Below are positions 16,564 through 25,438 of a DNA stretch of 64,000 bases, in pieces. The position numbers and the translations under genes are program-made. Position 1 is the stretch's first letter; every line of letters begins with the position of its first letter. The notes beneath the pieces are model-generated. The model made no database searches. It was not told the origin of the DNA and saw only the letters and a list, made by a program, of their open reading frames with translations. The stretch is from Bin5 sp022821545 (GTDB lineage Bacteria; Chloroflexota; Anaerolineae; Caldilineales; Caldilineaceae): NCBI GenBank assembly GCA_963664085.2, contig CAXXLO010000002.1, forward strand, positions 2,356,001 through 2,420,000. The letters run 5' to 3'.

Positions 16564-17964
16564 TCAATTGCCGCTGTCAAATTCCAGGCTTAGTACCTCT
16601 CCGCTCAAGGCGTCAACCAAAACAGTCGCTGTCTGCTCGTCACCTTCCAGAGTCACAATCCAAACCCTGACGCCGCCCCGAATCCCGCCCCGGGCCGATC
16701 TCCTCTCCAAACGTCCAATTTCGTCTGACACTTCATCTGTCGCGATCCCGATAGCCTCCGCACTGTCTATCATCTGCAGAGCGGATTCATTGCTCTCCGC
16801 TTCGGGCCGCGTGCCTAGCTCCACCTCAAATGAGCGGTTCCTGCCTCTGCGTAGTACACCGATCTCCACTGTTTCACCAGGCGACTTCTGCATCACCAGG
16901 TAGCTGATTACGTCCTCGAAATTGCGCACCTCGAATTCGTCGATACTTACGATAATATCGCCGTTCCGCAGGCCTGCTTCAGACGAGGGCCCACCTTGCA
17001 TTACCCGATTCACTTGGACCCCGAGAACATCTGATTTCAGGTTTAGCGCGCTGGCGACCGGCGCTGTAATCGTCCTGCCGGCGATTCCAAGAAATGGATA
17101 GCGATACGCCCCATCCTCCATCAGTGCCGGTATGACTCGCTCCGCCACCATAATGGGAATCGCGAAGCCAACACCCGAGTTGACCCCGGTACCGAGGGGA
17201 GAACGCTCCTCTGTCCGGATCGCGAAGTTAATGCCCACGACCCGGCCGCTCAGGTCCAGCAGCGGCCCTCCCGAATTGCCGGGATTGATGGCCGCATCAG
17301 TCTGAATCACTTCGGGCAGCGAATAACGATTCACAAGGCGCGGATTCCCTACCGGCAAGCTGCGCCCCAGCGCACTGACGATGCCCAGCGTCATCGAATT
17401 CTCAAGGCCGAACGGACTGCCCAAGGCAATCGTGTAATGGCCGACTTTGGGCAACCCAGCCGCCCGCTCCAGCGGGCGCAGACTCATGCCTCCAGGCGCT
17501 TCGACTCGAAGCACGGCCAAATCCGACTGCGAATCGTTAGCGATCAGTTCGGCCTCTGCCCACATGTCATTGTCAAAAGTCACGAAAATGTCGGCCGCGT
17601 CTTCCACGACGTGGCTGTTTGTCACGATATGACCCTCTTCATCCCAGATCCAGCCGCTGCCTTGCCCCCACATTCCTTGCGTTGAATCCTGTCCACGCGC
17701 ACCTGATCGCCGTACCTGAATGCTGACGACCGATTGGCTTGCCTCTTCATATATGTTGGACAACAGCGCCTGATCCGGATGGTCAGGTCCCTCTTCCTGC
17801 GTAATGTATGTGAACTCTTGCGGTCGGTACTGCGGCGTTGTGGCGTCTACCGTCGCAGGCGTAATCTCTATCCTGCCGATACCGGCCAATCCAATCACGA
17901 ACGCCACCGTCAGGATCCCAACCACGATCAAAAACGTTCGTAGACTCACGGACCTCGGTTGCAC
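16564..17964 (-). CDS. htrA: HtrA/DegP-family membrane-anchored serine protease with PDZ and PepSY-like tail
   Basis: 466 aa from GTG 17964, preferred because AAGGAAG lies 7 nt upstream. One N-terminal membrane anchor (FLIVVGILTVAFVIGLAGI) places the protease outside the membrane. Catalytic triad: His118 in TNSHVV, Asp148 in SDLAVLRV, Ser231 in GNSGGPL. A PDZ domain (about 290-385, with LRNGDIIVSIDEFEV) follows. The last 50 residues (VWIVTLEGDE … VLVDALSGEVL) resemble a PepSY domain, which in other proteins inhibits peptidases; that addition is unusual for HtrA. It degrades misfolded envelope proteins. It sits directly downstream of a two-component system, a common arrangement for envelope-stress control. 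Confidence 0.92.
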   Translation of the reverse strand: MQPRSVSLRTFLIVVGILTVAFVIGLAGIGRIEITPATVDATTPQYRPQEFTYITQEEGPDHPDQALLSNIYEEASQSVVSIQVRRSGARGQDSTQGMWGQGSGWIWDEEGHIVTNSHVVEDAADIFVTFDNDMWAEAELIANDSQSDLAVLRVEAPGGMSLRPLERAAGLPKVGHYTIALGSPFGLENSMTLGIVSALGRSLPVGNPRLVNRYSLPEVIQTDAAINPGNSGGPLLDLSGRVVGINFAIRTEERSPLGTGVNSGVGFAIPIMVAERVIPALMEDGAYRYPFLGIAGRTITAPVASALNLKSDVLGVQVNRVMQGGPSSEAGLRNGDIIVSIDEFEVRNFEDVISYLVMQKSPGETVEIGVLRRGRNRSFEVELGTRPEAESNESALQMIDSAEAIGIATDEVSDEIGRLERRSARGGIRGGVRVWIVTLEGDEQTATVLVDALSGEVLSLEFDSGN

Positions 17965-18132
17965 TGGATTTCTTCCTTTATCTACAACACATCTTCCCCG
18001 AAAGACCAGGGAATGTGTTCTGTGTCGACAGTTCACTGCCCTTATAGCATAGCAGGACGCGCGATGGGAGTCCTTATCGGATTCCTATGGCAACTTTAAC
18101 GAAACCTTAAATGGTGTGGCCGGTAGCGGCAG

Positions 18133-19583
18133 TTACTGTATCCGGGCCGGGGCAACAAAAGTCTGGGGATACTCCACTGGAAGCGAAAGCACAAATCGCG
18201 CACCCGTTCCCGTAGCGCGCTGATGGGCAGTCAACGTGCCGTCCTGTGCCTCTGCCAGCCGGCGCGAGAGCGCCAAACCGATGCCCATCCCTTCCCGAAC
18301 TCGCTCCTGGCGCGGAGAACGATAGAGAAAGTCGAAGATGCGTTCAGATTCAGATGGATCGATGCCCGGCCCCGTATCCTCGAACGTCAGTACGACCCGG
18401 TCCGCCTCTGAACCCACCATAATCTCGATCTGCCCGCGGTTCGGTGTGTACTTGATGGCGTTGTCCAATAGGTTGCCGACAATCTGGCTCAAACGCATCG
18501 GGTCTGCTGCCGCCTGCGTCGCCTTCCGCAGGAATGTGCGTGATGAGTTCGATCTCTTTCTCCCTTATGCGCTGTTCATAGCGTCGGCACTCTTCCAGAA
18601 CCAGCTCTCCTACGTCGGTAGGGATGATGTCAAGCGCAAGATTCCGTACATCGTTTCGTGCCAGCAAAGCCAGATCGTCCAAGAGACGGCGCAACTGGTC
18701 GACCTGGTCGTCAATGCCGGAAGAAAGTTCGACCACCAGTTCCGAACCGTTGTCGTTCTGTCCCAAGGACCTGGGCAGCCGCCTTGATCGCGCCCAGCGG
18801 GCGGCCCAACTCATGCACAACTGCGCTCAGCAGCCGCCTTCTCCCCTGCTCCAACTCATGCAACCGCTCAGACATCTCGTTGAACGTACGCGCCAGCGGC
18901 TTGCACTTCCGTCGGCCCTTCCTCCTCTCACCCGTCTGGGAGGGGCGTCGAAATTCACGGCGCGGCTGGCTGCCGTCAATCTCTCAAGGGGCTGATTGAG
19001 TGAACGGCTAAGAACGAAGCTGAGAAACACCGACACCAACAGACCGGCGCTCACCGCTCCCCATACCGTCCACCGTAATATCTGCCAGGCGATTTGTCAC
19101 CTCTGTCAGCTGCTGTGACAGATGCACTGCCCCGACAACCTCTTGCTCCTCGTTGCGCACAGGTACGGCCACGTCCGCGTTGCCCATACTTACCTGCCGT
19201 GCGATCTCGCCGGCCAGAGCCTTCTGCAAGAGCTCAGGATCTGGTTGTCGTATTGGCACCTCTGTCGATGCCGTGGCCAGACCCGGTCTTACTACAATGT
19301 TCCCGTTCTCATCCACCAGGTAGAACAGTGTTGGTATCCGTACCCGCAGACGTGCGAAGAGTGAACTGGCCTGTTCAGGATCCTCCTGCGCCGCCAGTTC
19401 AGCCTGATAGAGCCGTGATATCAGTTCACCCTGCCCCGCCAGTTCCGCGGTGGCTTCATCCAACACAAAGCGTGCCTCTATCAGGTAGAAAAGCAGGAAG
19501 CTCAGCAAGGGAACAATCACCAGAAGTGGAAGAAGATGACTGATCGTCAACCGGCTGCGCAGGCTACGCCACATACGGTTCAT
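18133..19583 (-). pseudogene. Sensor histidine kinase broken by about five frameshifts
   Basis: All parts of a HAMP-type sensor kinase can be read, but in shifting frames. From 19583: first membrane helix and extracytoplasmic sensor (LLPLLVIVPLLSFLLFYL …). Second helix WTVWGAVSAGLLVSVFLSFV after a shift near 19085. HAMP with shifts near 18930 and 18910. H-box LLSAVVHELGRPLGAIK near 18800. Another shift near 18755, then DHp/linker to about 18530. A last shift near 18520 leads to the N, G1 and G2 boxes of the ATPase (GNLLDNAIKYTPNRG, DTGPGID, GMGIGLAL). The start overlaps the response regulator end by 20 nt. Neighbouring genes are intact, so either this gene is decaying or this stretch carries assembly errors. 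Confidence 0.8.
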
Positions 19584-20283
19584 CCTTTCCGGCAGGAGTC
19601 AGCCGGTAACCCACGCCCCTCACCGTATGAAGACGGCGCGGTCGGGCCGCATCCTCCTCGATCTTTGTGCGCAACCAGCGAATGTGAACATACACTGTCT
19701 GCGTCTCGCCGACCCAATCCGTCCCCCATACACTCTTCAAAATGTCGTCAACTGCGACAACCTCACCCGCTCTGCTTGCCAGAAAATAGAGCAGCTGGAA
19801 CTCCTTGGGCGAGAGTTCCACACTCTGTCCACCGACACTGACCTCATGCGCTGAACGGTCCAACTCCAGATCGCCGACGACAAGACTTCCTGGGTCAGTC
19901 CCTCCATCGCGTTCCCCGCTTCCCCCGGCCCGCCGCAGAACGGCCCTCACCCTGGCCAGCAGCACGTCCATATCGAATGGCTTCGTCACGTAATCATCAG
20001 CGCCCAGTTCCAATCCGACGATCTCATCTAACTCCCGCCGCCGCGCCGTGACAAAAATAACGGGAGCGGCGCACGAGCGCCTCAGCGCGCGCAACGTTTC
20101 CTTACCGTCCATTCCCGGCAGGCCGATGTCCAATAGTACGAGTTGTGGTTGCACTTCGCGGGCCTTTGCCAGAGCCTCCTCTCCACTGCCGGCGGTCTCC
20201 GTACTGTAGCCGGCATCCTTCAGCCCGATTGAAACGCTGCGTCGCATCAAGCGATCATCATCCACCACGAGAATGGTCGTCAT
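19564..20283 (-). CDS. OmpR/PhoB-family response regulator
   Basis: 239 aa from ATG 20283 (a longer frame to 20409 lacks homology). Receiver domain: acidic pocket VVDDD near the start, phospho-acceptor Asp52 in LVLLDIGLPGMDG, Thr in FVTAR, and Lys in YVTKPFD. The C-terminal winged helix ends with the signature TVYVHIRWLRTKIEED and VRGVGYRL. It binds DNA when phosphorylated by the adjacent kinase. That kinase appears broken in this sequence, which would leave the regulator orphaned. The order regulator-kinase-htrA suggests control of envelope proteolysis (inference). Confidence 0.93.
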   Translation of the reverse strand: MTTILVVDDDRLMRRSVSIGLKDAGYSTETAGSGEEALAKAREVQPQLVLLDIGLPGMDGKETLRALRRSCAAPVIFVTARRRELDEIVGLELGADDYVTKPFDMDVLLARVRAVLRRAGGSGERDGGTDPGSLVVGDLELDRSAHEVSVGGQSVELSPKEFQLLYFLASRAGEVVAVDDILKSVWGTDWVGETQTVYVHIRWLRTKIEEDAARPRRLHTVRGVGYRLTPAGKDEPYVA

Positions 20284-20356
20284 AGTCAGTTCAATGAATC
20301 GATCTGCCTGAGAAGAAATCGAACAGGAGGGGGAACGCCTCCCCCTTCTCCCCCCG

Positions 20357-20833
20357 TCAGCGCACACCCGCGCCGAACTCATAGACCATCTGTCCGCCCA
20401 GCCAGCCACTAAGAATGACCAGCCCGATTCCCAAAAGGAGTTGTACAGTCATCCGCCATTTCCCTCCACGACCGGTCGGAAGATCTTCCTTCCAATCCCA
20501 GCCACTCCCTTCGGAACCATTCATCCGCCGCCAATGGAGCCAACCGCGATAAATCAGGTCGCCGTAAAGTACTGCCAGAGCCAGTCCACTGCCCGTATGC
20601 CAGTTGAGCAGGGGGCGGAAGGGCGCATCCGGCGGCAGAGCCCCTTGCGAAACGATGCCGCTGACAATGGCCGCCAGCAAAGTCAACCATCCCGGCAAGA
20701 GCAGCCCCCAGCCTATGATGCGCAGTTCAACCCGCGGCCAGCGATGGAGAGTTCCCAGCAAGGCAAGGCTGCCGCAGATCAACAGCGCAATCGGAAAATG
20801 GACCACAGCCGCATGAATGAGCGAAGGTTTCAT
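20357..20833 (-). CDS. DUF2231 four-helix membrane protein
   Basis: 158 aa from ATG 20833; the first residues, HAAVVHFPIALLICGSLALL, carry the conserved His-Phe-Pro of DUF2231. Four membrane helices are seen: about 9-30, 40-62, 75-97 and 128-150. The His residues in helix 1 and in the NWHTGSG segment could bind a metal or haem, as proposed for the family; function is unknown. The 73-nt gap to the response regulator start suggests possible co-transcription with it. Confidence 0.75.
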   Translation of the reverse strand: MKPSLIHAAVVHFPIALLICGSLALLGTLHRWPRVELRIIGWGLLLPGWLTLLAAIVSGIVSQGALPPDAPFRPLLNWHTGSGLALAVLYGDLIYRGWLHWRRMNGSEGSGWDWKEDLPTGRGGKWRMTVQLLLGIGLVILSGWLGGQMVYEFGAGVR

Positions 20834-20937
20834 AGTGTTAAGTTTAGATGCGTTCTGACTGCTCCGAAGTAGCAGCGATTCCCGTTCTCGGATGATCGCT
20901 GAGCTGCACACGAAGACCGGCTCACTTCGGACTCCGT

Positions 20938-20968
20938 AATCAGTTCCGCAATCAGTTCCGCAATCAGT
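20938..20968. repeat. 12-bp direct repeat, 2.6 copies
   Basis: AATCAGTTCCGC occurs at 20938-20949 and 20950-20961, followed by a partial copy AATCAGT (20962-20968). Copies are identical. It could be a binding site upstream of the DUF2231 or msrP genes, or a simple slippage product. Confidence 0.7.
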
Positions 20969-21054
20969 ACTGTAGTCCTCAAATCAACCTCTCCGCAACT
21001 CCGCACCGGAATGTCCTCTGAACTACAATGTGCAGGTGAGATTCAACCCTGTAT

Positions 21055-21083
21055 TTCAATTATCGATAACGATCTGATAAGAT
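21055..21083 (+). promoter_or_regulatory. Possible msrPQ promoter
   Basis: TTCAAT (21055-21060), 17-nt spacer, TAAGAT (21078-21083), about 110 nt before the chosen msrP start. Other -10-like sequences lie downstream, so the exact start is uncertain. Confidence 0.35.
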
Positions 21084-21192
21084 TTGGGGCAATAGTTACA
21101 TAATAAGTTCGGTCTATACTGGATCATGTAAGTATATTCATGGGACCGAAATCCAGCCTGGCTGGTTAGTGCATGTCGAAAGGATGAGAAAA

Positions 21193-22173
21193 ATGTCTCG
21201 CATTCAAATTCCTAAGATCCCTTGGCAAGAGATTACCCCTGAAGAGGTCTTCCTGAATCGCCGCAAATTCATGAAGGGCGCAGGACTGGCACTGGGAGCG
21301 GCAACCCTCGCAGCATGTTCGATGCCTATGGAGGAGATAGCCAGCGAAGGTGATACCGAAACCGCCGCCCAACCCGAGACGGCCCCCGCAGAGCTCGGAG
21401 CCGCCGACGAACTTGGCGACCCGCTCAACACATTCGACCAAATCACCAATTACAACAACTATTACGAGTTCTCCACCGACAAGCAGGCCGTGGCCCGTTT
21501 GGCCGAAGGTTACCCCACTTCCCCCTGGACCGTTGAGATCGGAGGGTTGGTCAACAATCCCGGGACCTATGATGTCGATGATCTCAAGCAGATGTTCGAT
21601 ATCGAAGAACGCATCTACCGCCTGCGCTGCGTTGAAGCCTGGTCCATGGTGATCCCGTGGATGGGGTTCCAGCTTTCCGATCTGCTTGAAGTCATTGAGC
21701 CGACGTCGGACGCGCAGTATGTGCGCATGGAGACGATTCTCGACATGGAGGGAATGCCTGGCCAGAGGAACAGCAGTTGGTACCAGTGGCCCTACGTCGA
21801 GGGCCTGCGCATCGATGAAGCCATGAATCCGCTCGCGATTCTCGCCACCGGCCTCTATGGCAAAGACCTCCTGCCTCAGAACGGCGCACCGATTCGTCTC
21901 GTCGTCCCTTGGAAGTACGGCTTCAAAAGCGTCAAATCGATCGTAAAGATCGACCTTGTCGCCGAGCAGCCGACTTCCCTATGGATGGCCGCGGCCGGCC
22001 ACGAGTACGGCTTCTATGCCAACGTCAACCCGGAAGTCAATCACCCCCGCTGGTCGCAGGCCACCGAGCGCCGCATCGGCGAACGGGGCCGTCGTCCAAC
22101 CCTCATGTTCAATGGGTATGAAGAACAGGTCGCCTATCTTTATGAAGGAATGGACCTGGTTGCAAACTATTAG
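21193..22173 (+). CDS. msrP: Protein-methionine-sulfoxide reductase catalytic subunit MsrP (YedY)
   Basis: 326 aa from ATG 21193 (GAAAGGA upstream); a GTG at 21169 and an ATG at 21184 are in frame but less well placed. Tat signal NRRKFMKGAGLALGAATLAAC: twin arginines at 23-24 and a possible lipobox cysteine at 42. The molybdopterin-binding sulfite-oxidase fold is shown by YRLRCVEAWSMVIPW (Mo-ligand Cys about 146) and APIRLVVPWKYGFKSVKSIV. It repairs oxidised methionine in exported proteins using electrons from MsrQ. It is followed 84 nt later by msrQ. Slightly shorter than E. coli MsrP but complete. Confidence 0.93.
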   Translation: MSRIQIPKIPWQEITPEEVFLNRRKFMKGAGLALGAATLAACSMPMEEIASEGDTETAAQPETAPAELGAADELGDPLNTFDQITNYNNYYEFSTDKQAVARLAEGYPTSPWTVEIGGLVNNPGTYDVDDLKQMFDIEERIYRLRCVEAWSMVIPWMGFQLSDLLEVIEPTSDAQYVRMETILDMEGMPGQRNSSWYQWPYVEGLRIDEAMNPLAILATGLYGKDLLPQNGAPIRLVVPWKYGFKSVKSIVKIDLVAEQPTSLWMAAAGHEYGFYANVNPEVNHPRWSQATERRIGERGRRPTLMFNGYEEQVAYLYEGMDLVANY

Positions 22174-22257
22174 AGTACACGTCGAGTCTGCAGTGACTGG
22201 CGGTCGGTCCCCCTACCGACTGCCAGCCATCTGTGTCAGAAGCGTAGAAGGTGACGC

Positions 22258-22914
22258 ATGAATCTCGATAAACTGCTGACTAAGGGGCAGATTCTTTGGC
22301 TGACCCATATCGGCGCCTTGCTTCCGCTGGCGTGGCTGCTATACCAGGACTATTCGAGCGGCCTGAGTGTCAATCCAATCCAGGACTGGACCCTCCGCAC
22401 CGGCAAACCGGCACTCGTCCTGCTCGTCCTTTCTCTCGCATGCACGCCTCTCAATATCTTAGTCGGTTGGCGAAACATCATCCCCGCCCGCAAGTGGCTG
22501 GGCCTCTATGCCTTCGGCTACGCGGCCGTCCATTTCTATATCTTCATCGGTGAAGACTACGGCTTTCAGTGGATATACATCTGGCAGGATGTCGGCACCA
22601 AACTTTATATCATAGTCGGATTCAGTGCCCTCCTGATTCTGCTTCCTCTTGCTCTCACCTCGTCCAAAGGGTGGATGCGCCGCCTCGGCAAGTGGTGGAA
22701 GAAACTTCACCAGTGGGTCTATGTCGCCGGCGTCCTTGCAGTATTTCACTATATCTGGGTCGTTAAGGCCGATTACCGCGAGCCGGTTGCCTGGGGTGTT
22801 CTGCTCGGCATCTTCCTGATCGTCCGCATCCCCGTCGTCCGCAAGCGCATCGCCAGATGGCGCTCCAAGCGGCGCGGCCCGCCCACTCCGAGGGCGAGAC
22901 GGTCTCCGGCCTGA
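22258..22914 (+). CDS. msrQ: MsrQ haem-binding membrane subunit (YedZ)
   Basis: 218 aa with about six membrane helices. Haem-ligand histidines are likely in YAAVHFYIF, KLHQWVYVAG and AVFHYIWV, spaced as in the ferric-reductase-like YedZ family. It passes electrons from the quinone pool or a flavin reductase to periplasmic MsrP. The C-terminus is very basic (KRIARWRSKRRGPP), consistent with a cytoplasmic tail. In an operon with msrP and ending just before a strong hairpin terminator. Confidence 0.92.
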   Translation: MNLDKLLTKGQILWLTHIGALLPLAWLLYQDYSSGLSVNPIQDWTLRTGKPALVLLVLSLACTPLNILVGWRNIIPARKWLGLYAFGYAAVHFYIFIGEDYGFQWIYIWQDVGTKLYIIVGFSALLILLPLALTSSKGWMRRLGKWWKKLHQWVYVAGVLAVFHYIWVVKADYREPVAWGVLLGIFLIVRIPVVRKRIARWRSKRRGPPTPRARRSPA

Positions 22915-22961
22915 AGTCGGCGCGAAGCTGTCCCGGCGACCTACTCAACCGGAAATTCCCG

Positions 22962-23008
22962 AAAGGGGGTGTTCCTGTAAGTCCGCAACGGACCGGAACA
23001 TCCCCTTT
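22962..23008. terminator. Bidirectional hairpin terminator after msrQ
   Basis: AAAGGGGGTGTTCC (22962-22975) pairs with GGAACATCCCCTTT (22995-23008) with one mismatch, and an inner GTCCG/CGGAC stem tightens the loop. Short A/T flanks are present on both sides. It separates msrQ (plus) from the converging Cys-rich gene, whose stop lies within it. Confidence 0.75.
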
Positions 23009-23315
23009 ACTCTTCTATTTCCTCGGCGCACTGGGGACAGAACTGTGGGTCCTCTAATTCGATGAGATGCTTGCTGCAGACAGAGAATGTAACCTCCACA
23101 CGTTCAGAGAGAAATCGCTTCTTGACCTCGGCTTCAAGCACAAGCGAGCGGCAATTGCTTGTCAGCAGAAGAGTGGGCACAGGACAGCGATTGCACAGTT
23201 TGCGTTTCCAGGGACGTTCATTGCGAGGGCTTTCTTCGAGCAAACGGCATGTCTCTCGCTGGTTGCCGCGGTGATAATCCCCATAGAAGAACCGACAGTT
23301 AACAGGTTGTGGCAT
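23007..23315 (-). CDS. Small cysteine-rich protein, probable zinc or metal binder
   Basis: 102 aa. Eight cysteines: one near the start (VNCRFFYGDY), one in ETCRLL, the pair in LCNRCPVP, single ones in SNCRSL and FSVCSKH, and the final FCPQC. The CxxC pairs suggest one or two zinc ribbons. No signal peptide, no membrane segment. I know similar proteins only as conserved unknowns of Chloroflexota-type genomes (recollection, not checked). Its stop overlaps the terminator shared with msrQ. Confidence 0.6.
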   Translation of the reverse strand: MPQPVNCRFFYGDYHRGNQRETCRLLEESPRNERPWKRKLCNRCPVPTLLLTSNCRSLVLEAEVKKRFLSERVEVTFSVCSKHLIELEDPQFCPQCAEEIEE

Positions 23316-23384
23316 CGAGTTCTACCGCTAAGAGCCGCCCTCTTTTCTCACTCTCCAGGCCTGCCGGTGAATGTGAGAAGGAGG

Positions 23385-23418
23385 CAAAAAAACAAAGCCG
23401 CCGACACCGATCGGCGGC
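23385..23418 (-). terminator. Intrinsic terminator of the 415-aa unknown gene
   Basis: Perfect 8-bp stem GCCGCCGA/TCGGCGGC (23397-23418) with a 6-nt loop, followed on the minus strand by a T-rich run (A-rich 23385-23396 on plus). It lies about 60 nt after the stop at 23476. Confidence 0.85.
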
Positions 23419-23475
23419 CCTTTCACCTGATTGTCGATATGGCGGAATCGCCAATATGGTGGCGCCCATCTGCCC

Positions 23476-24723
23476 CTAGTTGTACCAGAACGGGACATCA
23501 CCGTGGTCGTCCTGGTCCCAATCACCGCCCAACAGATAATCAGGATCGATAAATAGCCGGTCAGCCAGCTCGTTCTTCCGCCTCTCCTGCTCCGGCATCA
23601 GAAATCCAAACTCGTGTTCCAGACTGACAAGCATCTCCAGTTCCGCCTCCAGCAGGTGGAACTCCGCATGGTTGAGAGGCGTCATGTCCGGAGCGCACTC
23701 CTGGAGTTCGCTCAGATACGCCTGATACGCTTCACACGAATCCTCTTCTGCATCCGACGCCGCAAAATCCCCTCGCCCCCATTCCGGTGACGGGAGTTCC
23801 GGATGACCATTCCCATTGAAAACCTGATCAAAGCCTGGGACGTCCCCGTTCTCGAACAGAAAACCGTATCGGCTCTTGGGCGGTCTTTCTTCCTTGGAGG
23901 GCGTCTCGCGGCCACTGGGCGCCGCCTTGTCTTTGCTGTCATCTTGGCCGTCGGTCGTATATCCGGCGTCCTCGATCAGGCGCAAACTGCTGTACTCGTG
24001 CAAAACAAAGTGCATATCGTCCGGCGGTATCTCATCACCATACACGCTCTGTCCTATCAGGGCGCCGGCCAGCTCCCACACCGGCATTGCTGTACGGGAT
24101 TTCCTGTCTCTGCCGACAATCTGCTCCGCAGCCCTGGAAAGTACGACGTTGCGTTTCCGAATCAAAGCTTCCTGCCGGGATTCTTTCGGCTGCAAACGCA
24201 TCCCGTACTCGCCGCCTACCGCATCCTTCACCTGAATCAGCAAATCGTCCTCGGCTGTCCCGCCGACCTGATCAACCCATTTCACAAATGCCTGACCAAG
24301 CCGCAGTGCCCAGGTGCCCCGTTCTATCTCAGCATGCACCTGCAGCGTCGGCCCCCCCATTAGCGCAACTGAAATCAGCCGCGTGTCGGGCCGGTGTGTC
24401 TGAAAAAACTGGGGAAAGAAAACAGCATGTTCCAGTTCGTCCAGCAGCAGCGCTCCCTTCCGGATTTCGCTGCGGGCAAGGGGATGTCGAAACTGCTGAT
24501 CTGGAAGCAAACAGGACAACCACCCAAAGCGTCCAGACCCGACCGGGACCGCCTGATACAGCTTACTCAGCGCCTGATAGACAGCGCTGCGCGCGCCGCT
24601 TCCGACCGGTCGCATTCTCGCTATACGGCTAACCAGGGTATCGACACTGAGGGGTGCAGGGGAGTTGCTCAGGACTTCGGCAACACAGGTGAAATAGCTG
24701 GGACATTCTCTATCTTTCGCCAT
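23476..24723 (-). CDS. Unknown protein with possible N-terminal winged helix
   Basis: 415 aa, ATG 24723 with AGGAGGC upstream. The first 70 residues (LSVDTLVSRIARMRP … ALSKLYQAVPVGSGRFGWL) look like a winged helix of the HARE-HTH type, with the typical Gly-Arg-Phe-Gly turn. The centre (about 100-260) has mixed alpha/beta segments. Residues about 270-330 are low-complexity and charged, and the C-terminus is acidic (GGDWDQDDHGDVPFWYN). No catalytic motif recognised. Its own ribosome-binding site and terminator indicate a single-gene transcript. A role in transcription or chromatin is a guess from the N-terminal fold only. Confidence 0.6.
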   Translation of the reverse strand: MAKDRECPSYFTCVAEVLSNSPAPLSVDTLVSRIARMRPVGSGARSAVYQALSKLYQAVPVGSGRFGWLSCLLPDQQFRHPLARSEIRKGALLLDELEHAVFFPQFFQTHRPDTRLISVALMGGPTLQVHAEIERGTWALRLGQAFVKWVDQVGGTAEDDLLIQVKDAVGGEYGMRLQPKESRQEALIRKRNVVLSRAAEQIVGRDRKSRTAMPVWELAGALIGQSVYGDEIPPDDMHFVLHEYSSLRLIEDAGYTTDGQDDSKDKAAPSGRETPSKEERPPKSRYGFLFENGDVPGFDQVFNGNGHPELPSPEWGRGDFAASDAEEDSCEAYQAYLSELQECAPDMTPLNHAEFHLLEAELEMLVSLEHEFGFLMPEQERRKNELADRLFIDPDYLLGGDWDQDDHGDVPFWYN

Positions 24724-24879
24724 TCAAAATGCCTCCTGGGTGCTATTATCCCATACGAGGTCTCCATTGTCCACCATAAACCCCTGCGCGCAAGAAACTG
24801 CTTCTGCATCATCTGCGTTACCGGGGTCAATTGAACTGCTGCTCATGGCGCCTGCAGATCGTTCTCGTCGAGGCGCGCC

Positions 24880-25284
24880 TCAGTCGGCCGCAGCGAATAC
24901 AGGCCGGAATTTGTATCCGTAGACGATTTCGCCGCTGTCCCCTTCCTCGCGCAGCTTACGCGTCACCATCTCCACCGGCATGCCAATCTCTACATCCTCT
25001 TCAGAGATATCGGTCAGTTGCGCGGTCACCATCGGGCCTTCCTCCAGTTTGACCAGCGCTACTGTGTACGGACGTTGTGCCAGAAAACCATCCGGCACAT
25101 TAAGCATCTTCGTATAGCTGTAAACTTCGCCGCGCCCGCTCATCGTATGCAGAGGGCCCGCAGCCTCACTGCAGTATGGGCAAACATCGCGCGGGGGAAA
25201 GATTGCCTGATGGCAGTCAGGACAGGTTTCACCCTGAAGACTGTATCGCTGCTGTCTTGTGCGCCAAAGGCTGGCAATACTCAT
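24880..25284 (-). CDS. DUF35 OB-fold/zinc-ribbon acyl-CoA-associated protein
   Basis: 134 aa. N-terminal zinc ribbon CPDCHQAIFPPRDVCPYC, then an OB-fold (VYSYTKMLN … YTVALVKLEEGPMV). DUF35 proteins bind next to thiolases and pass acetoacetyl-CoA or other acyl-CoA between enzymes, as in the archaeal thiolase/HMG-CoA synthase complex. The thiolase gene lies 154 nt upstream on the same strand, as expected for that pairing. ATG 25284 has GAGG upstream. Confidence 0.9.
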   Translation of the reverse strand: MSIASLWRTRQQRYSLQGETCPDCHQAIFPPRDVCPYCSEAAGPLHTMSGRGEVYSYTKMLNVPDGFLAQRPYTVALVKLEEGPMVTAQLTDISEEDVEIGMPVEMVTRKLREEGDSGEIVYGYKFRPVFAAAD

Positions 25285-25438
25285 GGCATCCTCGCTGATT
25301 CAATCCGATCAAATCCGCTTCTTCCCTTGGATCCTATGCCTGTTTACCTGTCAAACTCTACCTGGCGGCGCTGGTGAACGACGCTGATAGCTTCTGACAG
25401 CCGTTTGACCCTCAGATCCACCGTCGCAGCCCGCACGC

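Larger units (their letters stand above)
20834..21192. other. Divergent intergenic region upstream of msrP
   Basis: About 360 bp between the DUF2231 gene and msrP. It contains a 12-bp tandem repeat and one plausible plus-strand promoter (both listed). Short AT-rich stretches around 21055-21140 hold additional weak -10-like hexamers. I see no gene. Confidence 0.6.
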
